Assembly (NCBI GenBank): GCA_902776275.1
Contig: CACYPI010000007.1
Location: 1-52,526 of the forward strand
Source of the DNA: an uncultured Aeromonadales bacterium
GTDB lineage: Bacteria > Pseudomonadota > Gammaproteobacteria > Enterobacterales > Succinivibrionaceae
Direction of reading: 5' to 3'
DNA: 52,526 nucleotides
Under the pieces are notes generated by a model. It saw only the letters and a list, made by a program, of their open reading frames with translations, was not told where the DNA came from and did not search any database. Shown here one piece after another: positions 44,933 through 52,526 of this stretch. Within the stretch, counting starts at the first letter, position 1. Each line of letters opens with the position of its first letter. The translations under genes were made by a program, and so were the position numbers.

Positions 44933-45136
44933 TTACTTGGCGCTCTCTTCGGCGGCAGGCTCGGCCGCAGCCTCCTGGGGCTCGCTCTTCTTGAAGCGGC
45001 TTGCGAAGTCGGAGACGGTCTTCTCCAGCGCGCGCGGGTTGATCTTCTTCTCGGCGACGAGCTTGTAGCCGATGGCGCCGACCACGACGCCTGCTGCAAA
45101 GGCGATGACGCCCTTGGAGGTGATGAAGTTGAACAT
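44933..45136 (-). CDS. Small single-span membrane protein beside metal ATPase
   Basis: 67 residues starting MFNFITSKGVIAFAAGVVVG, with one membrane helix and a charged Glu/Ala-rich tail (EPQEAAAEPAAEESAK). It shares the pattern MF-FIT-x4-I-x-F-x2-GV-x2-GA-x-G with the next gene upstream, so the two are paralogues. Small one-span proteins of DUF1490/DUF6110 type accompany metal P-type ATPases elsewhere; in mycobacteria such PacL proteins act as ATPase-associated metallochaperones. The metal-binding C-terminus described for PacL1 is not visible here. It is last in the ATPase unit. Confidence 0.7.
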   Translation of the reverse strand: MFNFITSKGVIAFAAGVVVGAIGYKLVAEKKINPRALEKTVSDFASRFKKSEPQEAAAEPAAEESAK

Positions 45137-45158
45137 TTGCTGTATCTCCTCTTTCTAG

Positions 45159-45416
45159 TTATTTCTTCTTGGACTGGATGTCGGCGATGAGATCCTCAAG
45201 GCGCTCCTTCTGGCTCTCGAGCTCCTCGAGGGTCAGCTCGGCGTCCTCCTTGGCGCCCTCCTGGGAGGCGCCGCCGAGGATGCCGCCTGAGCGCAGGCTG
45301 CGGAGCCTTGCGTTGATCTCGCTCTCATGCTGCCTGTAGTACCTGGCGCCCAGGGCGCCGGCCGCCACGCCGAGCAGGAAGCCGATGGCGGTGGTACGGG
45401 TGATGAAGCTGAACAT
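45159..45416 (-). CDS. Small single-span membrane protein, paralogue
   Basis: 85 residues starting MFSFITRTTAIGFLLGVAAG, one membrane helix, then a Gly/Ser linker and an acidic helical coiled-coil-like end (LTLEELESQKERLEDLIADI). The N-terminal 25 residues match the 67-residue neighbour; the tails differ. It lies between that gene (22 bp) and the P-type ATPase (54 bp). I infer an accessory role in metal transport, with the two tails giving different partners. Confidence 0.7.
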   Translation of the reverse strand: MFSFITRTTAIGFLLGVAAGALGARYYRQHESEINARLRSLRSGGILGGASQEGAKEDAELTLEELESQKERLEDLIADIQSKKK

Positions 45417-45470
45417 GTTGTCTTGTCTCCTTTATAACAGGGGGCCGCAGCCCCCTTTTGCCAAAATTCC

Positions 45471-47636
45471 TTACTGGGCCTGGGCCTGGCGCTTCCTGGG
45501 CTCGATGAGCACGCGCGCTGAGTTGAGCACCACGCCTAAAGTGGAGGCGTTGTGCACCACCGAAGCCCACAGCGGGGTGATCATGCCTAGCGCCCCCATC
45601 ATCATGGCGATTGTGTTCACCGCGATGGTGACGCGGAAGTTCTCGTGCACGAGCCTCATGGTCTTGCGTCCGATGCCGATGAACTCCGGGAGCTTCAACG
45701 GATCCTCGGAGTTGATGGTCACGTCCGCCGACTCCATGGCCGTGTCGGTGCACCCGGTGCCCATCGCTACGCCGATGTCGGCGTAGGCCAGCGCCGGGGC
45801 GTCGTTGATGCCGTCGCCGACCATGAGCACGTTGCCAAGCCTCTGGGCCCTTGCGACATAGGAGGCCTTGTCCTCGGGCATGACCTCGGCGCGGTAGTCG
45901 TCAAGGCCCAGGCTGCCTGCGATCGCCGCAGCGACGTCCTTGTTGTCGCCGGTTAGCATCGTGATCTCCTCGACCCCGCCGTAGCGCAGGCGGTTGATGG
46001 CGCGCTTGAAGTCATCGCGGATCGGATCGTCGATCTCGATGACGCCCAGGAGCTTGCCCGCCCCGGAGACGTAGATGAACGATCCGGTGGGGCTGGTGCG
46101 CTTGGCATCGAACATGCCGCGGATGCGGTGCTCCTGCATGAAAGTGCGCGAGCCCACCAGCACCGCGCCGCCGCCGAAGCCCTCGACCTTGCCGATGTGG
46201 GCGAGGATCCCGCGGGCGACCACGGTCTTGGTGTCCTTGTGCTCGGGAACCTCGAGCTTGCGGCGCTTGACCTCGTTGAGGATCGAGACGGCCATCGGAT
46301 GCTTGGAGTGCATCTCGGCCGAGGCTGCCAGGCGCAGCACGGTCGCCGCGTCCACGCCCGGAGCGGTCTCAATGTTCACGACCGCGGGCCTGCCGCGGGT
46401 GATGGTGCCGGTCTTGTCGAGGATCACGGTGTCGATGTCCGCCGCCTCCTCGATGAAGCTTCCTCCCTTGACGAGGATGCCTGCCTTGGCGGCGCGGCTG
46501 ATGGCAGCCGAGATGGCCGTCGCGGTCGAGAGCTTGAGGCCGCAGGAGAAGTCGATGAAGAGCATGTTGAGCACGCGCTGGATGTCGCGCGTTGCCGCGT
46601 AGACGATGACCGCGGCGAGGAACGATACCGGCACGAGCGCAGTGGCCATGGTGTCGGCGTAGTTCTGCACCGGGGCGCGGCGGTTGTTCGCGTCCTCGAC
46701 CATGTGCACGATGCGCGCAAGCGAGGTGTCGTCGCCAACGCGCTCGACGCGCAGCGTGAGATCGCCCAGGCTCACCACGGTGCCCGCGTAGGCGCGGTCG
46801 CCCTTCTTCTTGGCAGCAGGCACGCTCTCGCCGGTGATCGCGGCCTGGTCGACCGCGGCCTGGCCTGAGAGCACCACGCCGTCAACGCAGATCTTCTCGC
46901 CGGTGTGGACGGTCACCGTCATGCCGGGCTTGACCTGCTCGATGGGCATCTTGCGCTCCACCCCGCCCTCGCAGACGACCCAGACGTCGCGCACGTCGAG
47001 GTCGACGAGCTTCTTGATGTTGCTGCGGGCGCGGCGAGCGGCGTAGGTCGTGAGCATCTCGGCGCAGTTTGAGAGCGTGAGCAGCGTGAGGCTGGACTCG
47101 GGCTTGCCGGCCGCGACCGAGGCGAGCACCGCAGTGACGGTGAGCGTGTCGGCGTTGGGCTTGCGCTCCCTTATGGCCCCGCCGACGCCCGACTTGAGCA
47201 GGTTCGAGGCCATGATGAGCACGGCCGCCGAACGCAAAAGCCCCGTGGTGGCGAATGTGGTGGGAGCAAGGCGCTTTAGCGCCTCGAAGAACACGAAGAA
47301 CCCAAGCGAGACTAGCGCCGCCGTGCGGTGGGACTTGAAGTCGCCCTCGATGTCGGCCTCGCCCTTCTGCTCGTCCTTCCTCGGCATGAGCATGCCGGCG
47401 GAGTTCCTGGCGATGTCGGCGCCGCCTGAGATGATCCTCTGGCCCAGGATCTTCGAGAGGCACATCAGCGCGCCGGCCTTCTCGGCCCTGCCGCCCTTTA
47501 TGAAGGTGATCTTTGCAAAGCCTTCGCCTAGCACTGCGGACACCACGTCCGGGCAGGCCCTCAGGCGGGCCTCCGCCTCGGCGCATTCGTTGTAACCGAA
47601 CTTGTGCGCAGGCAGGGGGATCCTTGTCGTTATCAT
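45471..47636 (-). CDS. P1B-like heavy-metal P-type ATPase
   Basis: 721 residues. The phosphorylation site DKTGTITRG, actuator ITGESVPA, HSKHPMAVSI and hinge GDGINDAPALAYADIGVAMG are intact. An N-terminal HMA-like region (about 10-50) lacks a CxxC pair. In the metal-binding helix the usual CPC is replaced by FSC (DFSCGLKLSTATA), so copper-type CPC chemistry is unlikely; Mn, Zn or Fe efflux, as discussed for CtpC-like ATPases, is a better guess. ATG 47636 has GAGGAGG upstream. It sits in a five-gene unit with two HMA-like proteins upstream and two small membrane proteins downstream. Confidence 0.9.
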   Translation of the reverse strand: MITTRIPLPAHKFGYNECAEAEARLRACPDVVSAVLGEGFAKITFIKGGRAEKAGALMCLSKILGQRIISGGADIARNSAGMLMPRKDEQKGEADIEGDFKSHRTAALVSLGFFVFFEALKRLAPTTFATTGLLRSAAVLIMASNLLKSGVGGAIRERKPNADTLTVTAVLASVAAGKPESSLTLLTLSNCAEMLTTYAARRARSNIKKLVDLDVRDVWVVCEGGVERKMPIEQVKPGMTVTVHTGEKICVDGVVLSGQAAVDQAAITGESVPAAKKKGDRAYAGTVVSLGDLTLRVERVGDDTSLARIVHMVEDANNRRAPVQNYADTMATALVPVSFLAAVIVYAATRDIQRVLNMLFIDFSCGLKLSTATAISAAISRAAKAGILVKGGSFIEEAADIDTVILDKTGTITRGRPAVVNIETAPGVDAATVLRLAASAEMHSKHPMAVSILNEVKRRKLEVPEHKDTKTVVARGILAHIGKVEGFGGGAVLVGSRTFMQEHRIRGMFDAKRTSPTGSFIYVSGAGKLLGVIEIDDPIRDDFKRAINRLRYGGVEEITMLTGDNKDVAAAIAGSLGLDDYRAEVMPEDKASYVARAQRLGNVLMVGDGINDAPALAYADIGVAMGTGCTDTAMESADVTINSEDPLKLPEFIGIGRKTMRLVHENFRVTIAVNTIAMMMGALGMITPLWASVVHNASTLGVVLNSARVLIEPRKRQAQAQ

Positions 47637-47687
47637 TATCTCCTCCTCAAAAATGCCGCCCTGCCCTTGCAAGGGCAGGGAGCGCAG

Positions 47688-48308
47688 TCAGACGGCCCTG
47701 GCGGCCCCCTGCTCGTTCAAGGGCTTGGGGTCGGGGTGCGACGGGCGGGCCAGCAGCGCCAGGCCCCAGAGCATGATCTGGGGGCCGGCCGGGCGGTCGC
47801 CGTTGAGCACGATGCGGTTGAAGCCGTAGACGAGCAGCGCCACGCCGGCGATGCGCATGAAGAACGCAGGCTCGGTGTGGTTGATGAACTTGCCGACGCG
47901 GCGGCCGATGCCGCGCGCCGCATCGCTCAGGCAGTCGCCGACGCTCAGCGCCCCGGTGGGGATGATCGTCTCCTCCTGGATGGCGTGGGTGCCTGCGATC
48001 TCGTGCGAGAGCGCATCGAAGAGCGCATTGATGTTCTTCTCGGTCTGAGTGTAGCAGACGGTGACCGATCCCAGGATCGGGCTCACCCTCGCCATGGTGA
48101 TCCCGGGGACCGTTTTCAGGAGCTTCTCAAGATCGAAGCAGGCCTGCGCGTTGCCCTTGAGGGCCTTGCAGGTGTAGCGCCTGCGCCCCTTGATCCTGTG
48201 GGCGATGACCATGCCCTCGTTGCAGAAGACCTTCTCCCGCAGCGCCCTGCCAAGCTCCATCCCGGTGCTGAAGCCCGGGAAGCCGGCCTTTTTTTTCTGT
48301 CCTGCCAT
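47688..48308 (-). CDS. HMA-like domain membrane protein
   Basis: About 206 residues. A soluble N-terminal part includes a ferredoxin-like HMA-type fold without CxxC (ACFDLEKLLKTVPGITMARV, ILGSVTVCYTQTEKNINALF). One or two membrane segments lie near 155-190 (FFMRIAGVALLVYGFNRIVL). It is just upstream of the P-type ATPase and 19 bp after another HMA-like gene. I infer a metal-delivery or docking protein for the ATPase. ATG 48308 fits the GAGG spacing better than ATG 48314. Confidence 0.7.
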   Translation of the reverse strand: MAGQKKKAGFPGFSTGMELGRALREKVFCNEGMVIAHRIKGRRRYTCKALKGNAQACFDLEKLLKTVPGITMARVSPILGSVTVCYTQTEKNINALFDALSHEIAGTHAIQEETIIPTGALSVGDCLSDAARGIGRRVGKFINHTEPAFFMRIAGVALLVYGFNRIVLNGDRPAGPQIMLWGLALLARPSHPDPKPLNEQGAARAV

Positions 48309-48327
48309 TTGCATGTGCCTCTTGAAG

Positions 48328-48627
48328 CTAGACCCTAAGGCGCGCGCCCTGGAGTATCTCGTCTACCAGCGAGCCGGGCACGACCTTTTGCGGATCGTAG
48401 TTGATGGTCACGCTTCCCGTGATGCGGTTGATCTTCCAGGCGGTGACCTCGTCCATGCCGTCCAAGGCGTCGCCGACGTTCACGTAGAGCTCGTCGTCGT
48501 GCTTGAGATCGTCGTAGATCACGCGGATCCTGCCTTCATTGACGTGCGCGACCTTGACCTTGTTCAAAAGGAAACGCGCCTGCATTGACCTTGGCGCAAA
48601 AGCCGCAAGCACTGATGCAACAGACAT
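48328..48627 (-). CDS. HMA-like domain protein
   Basis: About 99 residues. The core (VKVAHVNEGRIRVIYDDLKH, ALDGMDEVTAWKINRITGSV, TINYDPQKVVPGSLVDEIL) follows the beta-alpha-beta-beta-alpha-beta HMA pattern, again without the CxxC copper site. It is the first gene of the ATPase unit. The start is uncertain (ATG 48627 or 48585). The upstream interval 48640-48939 is AT-rich and holds no gene; it probably carries the promoters of this unit and slyX, but I see no clear operator. Confidence 0.7.
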   Translation of the reverse strand: MSVASVLAAFAPRSMQARFLLNKVKVAHVNEGRIRVIYDDLKHDDELYVNVGDALDGMDEVTAWKINRITGSVTINYDPQKVVPGSLVDEILQGARLRV

Positions 48628-48939
48628 GACTGACACCACCGTTTGGGTAAGCTGTGACTAACTGGATTTTAACACACGCAGGCAAAAAACCTGTCTGGTT
48701 TCCACGCCTGGGATTAGGCATCCGTTTGGCGATGGTTAAATTCTGGATCAGTTTATTTGCGTTATCATAGGCTAATTTTAATTTTATTTATCATGTAGTT
48801 AGCTTATCGCAACTCAAGTTGCACATGGATTTTCAAGCCTGGTTTGCGTAAATTCCAGCGCCCTGGACAAGGCACGGGCGGGCAGCTTGGAATGCTATCC
48901 TTGCTTAAGTGCTTTAAAAGCAATGCTGGAGGGATGGAG

Positions 48940-49146
48940 ATGAAAGGCAGATCGCGGAGCATCGAGGATCTTGAGGAGAAGGTGGCCTGGCTTGAGGCCC
49001 AGGTGGACGATCAGGGGATGGAGCTCAAGGCGCTGCAGGATCAGGTCCGCGGCCTTGAGAAGGCTTTGCGCATGCTCGCCTCCAAGGTGCGCGATCCGTA
49101 TGCGACGAGGAGCCTTGACGAGGAAGTCCCGCCACCGCACTACTGA
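48940..49146 (+). CDS. slyX: SlyX family protein
   Basis: 68 residues forming a short coiled coil (EDLEEKVAWLEAQVDDQGME, KALQDQVRGLEKALRMLASK) with the family's C-terminal ending PPPHY. SlyX proteins are small, widespread in gammaproteobacteria and of unknown function. ATG 48940 has GGAGGG six bases upstream; ATG 48934 overlaps that site. Confidence 0.88.
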   Translation: MKGRSRSIEDLEEKVAWLEAQVDDQGMELKALQDQVRGLEKALRMLASKVRDPYATRSLDEEVPPPHY

Positions 49147-49161
49147 TGCGGCCAGGAAAAT

Positions 49162-49183
49162 GAAGGCGCCTTGCGGCGCCTTC
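49162..49183. terminator. Terminator between slyX and uxaA
   Basis: The stem GAAGGCGCC / GGCGCCTTC with a four-base loop lies between the convergent slyX and uxaA genes, with a T-rich stretch on the plus side and AAAA-flanked sequence on the other. Confidence 0.75.
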
Positions 49184-49207
49184 GTTGCGTTTCAATGCAG
49201 GGACTGC

Positions 49208-50692
49208 CTACATCGTGACACCATCCTTCCAGATCACTATCTCGCCAAAGCCGCGCTTCTCGGAGACGCTCTGCTCGCCCGAGGCAGTCCTGACGATGAG
49301 GTCCAAAAGCTCCCTTGCCAGCTTGTCTGGATCGGCGCCCTCGGCGATGGCGCCTGCGTTGAAGTCGATCCAGCTGCCGCCCTTCTTCTTGTAAAGCGCG
49401 GTGTTGGTCGAGATCTTGAGCGTCGGGACCACGGTGGCAAAGGGGGTGCCGCGGCCGGTCGAGAAGAGGATGAGATCCACCCCCGCCGCAGCCAGGGCCG
49501 TGCAGGACACGCCGTCGTTGCCCGGGGCCTTGAGCAGATTGAGTCCTGGCTTTTGGATCATGCCGGTGTAGTCGATGACGTCCTCCACCTGGGCATGCCC
49601 GCCCTTCTGCACGCAGCCTAGCGACTTGTCCTCAAGCGTGGTGATCCCGCCTGCCTTGTTGCCCGGGGACGGGTTCTCGGAGACGGTCTGGCCGTGGGAC
49701 TGGAAGTAGCCCTTGAAGCCGTTGATGAGCGCCACGATCTTGTCAAAGACCTCGCGGCTTGAGGCGCGGTTCATCAAAAGCTGCTCGGCCCCGAACATCT
49801 CGGGCACCTCGGTCATGACGCTGGTGCCGCCCGAGGCGACCAGCAGATCGCTGGCGCGCCCTATGAGCGGGTTTGCGGTGATCCCCGAAAGCCCGTCCGA
49901 GCCGCCGCACTTGAGCCCAATGCGCAACTTGGAGAGCGGCTGCTTGGTGCGCCTGGACTTATCGGCCAGCGCGAGCATCTTCAAGACGAGGCTTTCGCCA
50001 GCCTCGACCTCGTCGCCCTCGTCCTGGCAGTTTAAGAATGCGATGCGCGGATCGGACTCGTCCACGAACTTGCGGAACACGCCGATGTTGTTGTTCTCGC
50101 ACCCAAGCCCCAGCACGATGACCGCGCCGGCGTTCTGGTGGCGCGTGAGCGCCCCCAGGAGCCTCTGGGTCGTCTCCTGATCATCGCCCATCTGGGAGCA
50201 GCCGTACGGATGGGTGAGCGCGAGGCAGCCGTCCACATGCGGGAACTGCCCCAGGTGCTCGCGGGCGAACGCGCACAGCTCCTGCGCGACGTGGTTGACG
50301 CAGAACACCGTGGGGACGATCCACAGCTCGTTGCGGATGCCGACCCTGCCGTCAGGGCGCTCGTAGCCCATGAAAGTGAGGTCCACCGGATCGGGCAGCG
50401 CGCTTTCAACATGGGAGTACTCGTAGCCCTTCTGGCCTGAGAGCGCGGTCTTCACGTTGTGGACGTGGACATGCTCGCCCTTGCCTATGGGCGCCTTGGC
50501 CGTGCCGATGGGGAAGCCGTACTTGATGATCTCCTGCCCTTGGGCGATGTCGCGGAGGGCGAACTTGTGGCCGCGGGTTATGTCCTCGGCGAGCTTCACC
50601 AAGCCCTTTGAGGTTTCAACCTCGGTCCCGGACTTGAGATCCTCGAGGGCGACGGCGACGTTGTCGCCGCCGCTTATGACGATCGCCTTCAT
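49208..50692 (-). CDS. uxaA: Altronate dehydratase
   Basis: 494 residues in the UxaA/GarD family. An N-terminal SAF-like domain (GDNVAVALEDLKSGTEVETS, HVHVHNVKTA) is followed by the dehydratase body: LALTHPYGCSQMGDDQETTQ, GLGCENNNIG, GLKCGGSDGLSGITANPLIG, FSTGRGTPFATVVPTLKIST. The conserved cysteines bind the iron centre. It dehydrates D-altronate to 2-keto-3-deoxygluconate in galacturonate breakdown. It lies 1 bp after uxaB, so the two are coupled. Confidence 0.95.
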   Translation of the reverse strand: MKAIVISGGDNVAVALEDLKSGTEVETSKGLVKLAEDITRGHKFALRDIAQGQEIIKYGFPIGTAKAPIGKGEHVHVHNVKTALSGQKGYEYSHVESALPDPVDLTFMGYERPDGRVGIRNELWIVPTVFCVNHVAQELCAFAREHLGQFPHVDGCLALTHPYGCSQMGDDQETTQRLLGALTRHQNAGAVIVLGLGCENNNIGVFRKFVDESDPRIAFLNCQDEGDEVEAGESLVLKMLALADKSRRTKQPLSKLRIGLKCGGSDGLSGITANPLIGRASDLLVASGGTSVMTEVPEMFGAEQLLMNRASSREVFDKIVALINGFKGYFQSHGQTVSENPSPGNKAGGITTLEDKSLGCVQKGGHAQVEDVIDYTGMIQKPGLNLLKAPGNDGVSCTALAAAGVDLILFSTGRGTPFATVVPTLKISTNTALYKKKGGSWIDFNAGAIAEGADPDKLARELLDLIVRTASGEQSVSEKRGFGEIVIWKDGVTM

Positions 50693-50693
50693 G

Positions 50694-52202
50694 TCAGTCG
50701 TGCTCCAAAAGATCCTTCATGGTCGCGATGACGCCGTCGGAGACGATGGCGTGGGTCAGCTTGGCGCATAGCGACACGACATCGAGATCTGAGGAGAGAT
50801 CCCTGCCCCAGAGGCCCTGATCCGAGAGCGCGCCCTTGACGACCATGAGCGCTGAAGCCTCAGTACCCTGGTAGTGCGACCAGGCCTCCGAGAGCACCTT
50901 GACCGCATGCTCGTCATCCATGAACTGCCCCTGCTTTCCGCCCTCGCGCGGCACCTGCACCGGCACCTTGCCGCCTGCGGTGCGGTAGAGGCAGAGGAAC
51001 GCGGCCACGGCAAAGCAGAGCTTCTTGGGGAGCATGCCCTGGGATCTTGAGTCGAGCAGCGAGGGGATCACGCGGGCGCGCATCTTCGAGGCGCAGTTCA
51101 TCAGGATCGAGGACAGCTGGTGGTGCATCGACGGATCCATGAACCTGTCGACCACCGCGTCGGCGAACTCCTTGAGCATGCCCTTGTCGAGCTTCACCGC
51201 CGGGATTATCTCGTCGTAGATGACCGAGCGGGCGAACTTGCCGGTCACGCTGTCCGTCATCATCTGGTCGACGGTCTCAAGCCCCGCGATATAGGCTGCC
51301 GGAACGTTCGAGGTGTGGGCGCCGTTTAGGATCCTCACCTTGCGCAGCCTGTAAGGGGTGATGTCAGACGCGATGACCACGTTGAGCCCGGCCTTCCTGA
51401 ACGGAAGGGTCGAGTCGACGCTGTCCGGGCCCTCGATGGCCAGGAAGTGGAAGAGCTCGCCGCAGGTCATGAGCTTGTCCTCGTAGCCAAGCTTCTGCTT
51501 GTATTCATCGGCATTGGCCTTCGGGTAGCCCGAGACCACGCGGTCGACGAGGGTGTTCAGGAAGAGGCAGTCCTCCTCCAGGTAAGACTTGAACTCGTCC
51601 TCGTAGCCGAAGTCGGCCGCGTGCTTCTCGACGATTTCGCGCAGCTTGTCGCCGTTGTCCTCGATGAGCTCGCATGGCATCACCGTGATCCCGCTGTCAC
51701 CGCAGTTCCCGGTGCCCTTGAAGGCGAGGAAGCGGTCGTGGAGCAGCACGGCGAGCTTGGCAGGGAATGATGAAGGGGCCTTGCCCTCCTGCAGATCCTG
51801 CTTCTCATAGACGATGCCCGCCTCGGTGGTGTTGGAGAAGACGAATTTCACCTGCGCGCTTCTCGCGTATTCGCGAAGCCTCTTCCACTCATCATCCTCA
51901 TAGGGGTTTATCCAGTCACCGATGGTGTTGACGACCTCGCAGGTCTCGACGCTCTTGCCATCCTTGACCCCATGGAGGATCACGGTGTAGAGGCCGTCCT
52001 GGGCCTTGAGCAGCGGCACTGTCCTGCCGCGGGTGGTGGGCTGGACCGCGACGACGCGGCCATTGAAGAGCTTCTGGGAGTTGAGCTTGAAGAGCATCCA
52101 GTCGAGGAAGCCCCTTAGGAAGTTTCCCTCGCCAAACTGGATGGCGCGGATGGGAAGATCGGACGCAAGCGCGGGCTTGGCCGAGATGCTGAGAGTCTGC
52201 AT
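50694..52202 (-). CDS. uxaB: Tagaturonate reductase
   Basis: A 502-residue member of the mannitol dehydrogenase family. The N-terminal Rossmann region shows IQFGEGNFLRGFLDWMLFKL and FVFSNTTEAGI; the catalytic region holds the Lys/His signature within LRKVRILNGAHTSNVPAAYI. It reduces D-tagaturonate to D-altronate, the step before UxaA. ATG 52202 has GGTGG about seven bases upstream. It is the first gene of uxaB-uxaA. The 260 bp upstream to 52463 contain no gene; the regulator (ExuR/UxuR type) is not in the window. Slightly longer than E. coli UxaB (483). Confidence 0.95.
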   Translation of the reverse strand: MQTLSISAKPALASDLPIRAIQFGEGNFLRGFLDWMLFKLNSQKLFNGRVVAVQPTTRGRTVPLLKAQDGLYTVILHGVKDGKSVETCEVVNTIGDWINPYEDDEWKRLREYARSAQVKFVFSNTTEAGIVYEKQDLQEGKAPSSFPAKLAVLLHDRFLAFKGTGNCGDSGITVMPCELIEDNGDKLREIVEKHAADFGYEDEFKSYLEEDCLFLNTLVDRVVSGYPKANADEYKQKLGYEDKLMTCGELFHFLAIEGPDSVDSTLPFRKAGLNVVIASDITPYRLRKVRILNGAHTSNVPAAYIAGLETVDQMMTDSVTGKFARSVIYDEIIPAVKLDKGMLKEFADAVVDRFMDPSMHHQLSSILMNCASKMRARVIPSLLDSRSQGMLPKKLCFAVAAFLCLYRTAGGKVPVQVPREGGKQGQFMDDEHAVKVLSEAWSHYQGTEASALMVVKGALSDQGLWGRDLSSDLDVVSLCAKLTHAIVSDGVIATMKDLLEHD

Positions 52203-52439
52203 GTATATGCCACCTGTGAAAAGTGCAATGAAAATACGCAGGCCGGTGCCATCCCATCTCCGATCCGGTCCTGCTTGGATCCTACCCCCATTGGAGGAAG
52301 ATTTTCAAAAAAGCGTGTTGCCTTGTCGAAAAAATTGCGCAGTGGCGCAAAGGCGCAGGTGGCGCTGAAGGGGGAACGGGGATGCGGATCCGGCGTCGCG
52401 GCAGGGAAAAACAAAAAGGCGGAACGGAATTGACATCCT

Positions 52440-52459
52440 CCCCTCTCTAAAGAGAGGGG
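52440..52459. repeat. IS605-type end hairpin
   Basis: CCCCTCTCT / AGAGAGGGG with a two-base loop, preceded by TTGACATCCT and followed by ATTCCTAC, is the characteristic end sequence found just past tnpB in many IS200/IS605 elements. It marks the element boundary, with the rest beyond the window. Confidence 0.75.
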
Positions 52460-52463
52460 ATTC

Positions 52464-52526
52464 CTACCGATCTCTTGGGAGATCTTCGGCGGGTTCCTCT
52501 TGCTGACCACCAATGTGATTCACTTG
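52464..52526 (-). CDS. tnpB: TnpB C-terminal tail (partial, runs off window)
   Basis: The last 20 codons of a minus-strand gene read QVNHIGGQQEEPAEDLPRDR and stop at TAG 52464-52466, just before the IS-end hairpin. The GGQQEEPA tail resembles that of the tnpB remnant ending at 25052, so the two elements are related. The gene continues beyond the window and its integrity cannot be judged. Confidence 0.6.
   Translation of the reverse strand, partial: QVNHIGGQQEEPAEDLPRDR

Overview
The window looks like a GC-rich chromosome segment from a gammaproteobacterium. Gammaproteobacterial-type genes support this: an H-NS with a WSGQGKTP DNA-binding loop, IHF-beta, the LapA/LapB pair, TusE, SlyX, an Escherichia-type MalEFGK set with maltoporins, and UxaA/UxaB. 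A carbohydrate-using gut or rumen anaerobe (Succinivibrionaceae-like) is my guess, not something the sequence proves.

Layout. 1-1530: decayed IS200/IS605 element (broken tnpA and tnpB). 1.7-11.4 kb: hns, then minus-strand housekeeping genes pyrF, lapB, lapA, ihfB, rpsA and cmk, with a plus-strand DUF115-like gene inserted between ihfB and rpsA, followed by a periplasmic binding protein/diguanylate cyclase pair. 11.6-13.9 kb: ribA and an M18 aminopeptidase. 14.1-28.6 kb: a maltose/maltodextrin island with an AraC-type regulator, malE-malF-malG-malK, a second frameshifted malF, a tyrosine recombinase, a tnpB remnant, and two head-to-head maltoporin genes. 28.7-32.8 kb: accessory region with a Gfo/Idh oxidoreductase, a hydrolase/Sel1 gene cut by a second broken recombinase copy, and an integrase fragment with small unknown genes next to tRNA-Ser(UGA). 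32.9-44.9 kb: tusE, pgsA, an accD-folC-SPOR-Nif3-folE-glycosyltransferase-truA cluster, a GntR/DMT-transporter pair, corA, a LysR regulator and a Nudix hydrolase. 44.9-48.6 kb: a P-type metal ATPase cassette with two HMA-like proteins and two tiny membrane proteins. 48.9-52.5 kb: slyX, uxaA-uxaB, and the tail of another IS605-type tnpB.

The most interesting structure is the maltoporin pair. lamB1 (minus) and lamB2 (plus) face away from each other across a 530-bp AT-rich spacer bounded by 125-bp inverted repeats with only two mismatches. The repeats cover the signal-peptide and early mature codons. The ribosome-binding site, ATG and first five codons exist only on the lamB1 side of the spacer; lamB2 has an open frame but no ATG. 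Inverting the spacer would hand the start signals to lamB2 and take them from lamB1. This is what a two-gene expression switch would look like. A complete tyrosine recombinase 2.3 kb from lamB1, whose Shine-Dalgarno sequence is buried in a strong predicted hairpin, is a candidate driver; RecA-dependent recombination is the alternative. All of this is read from one static sequence and no inversion has been observed.
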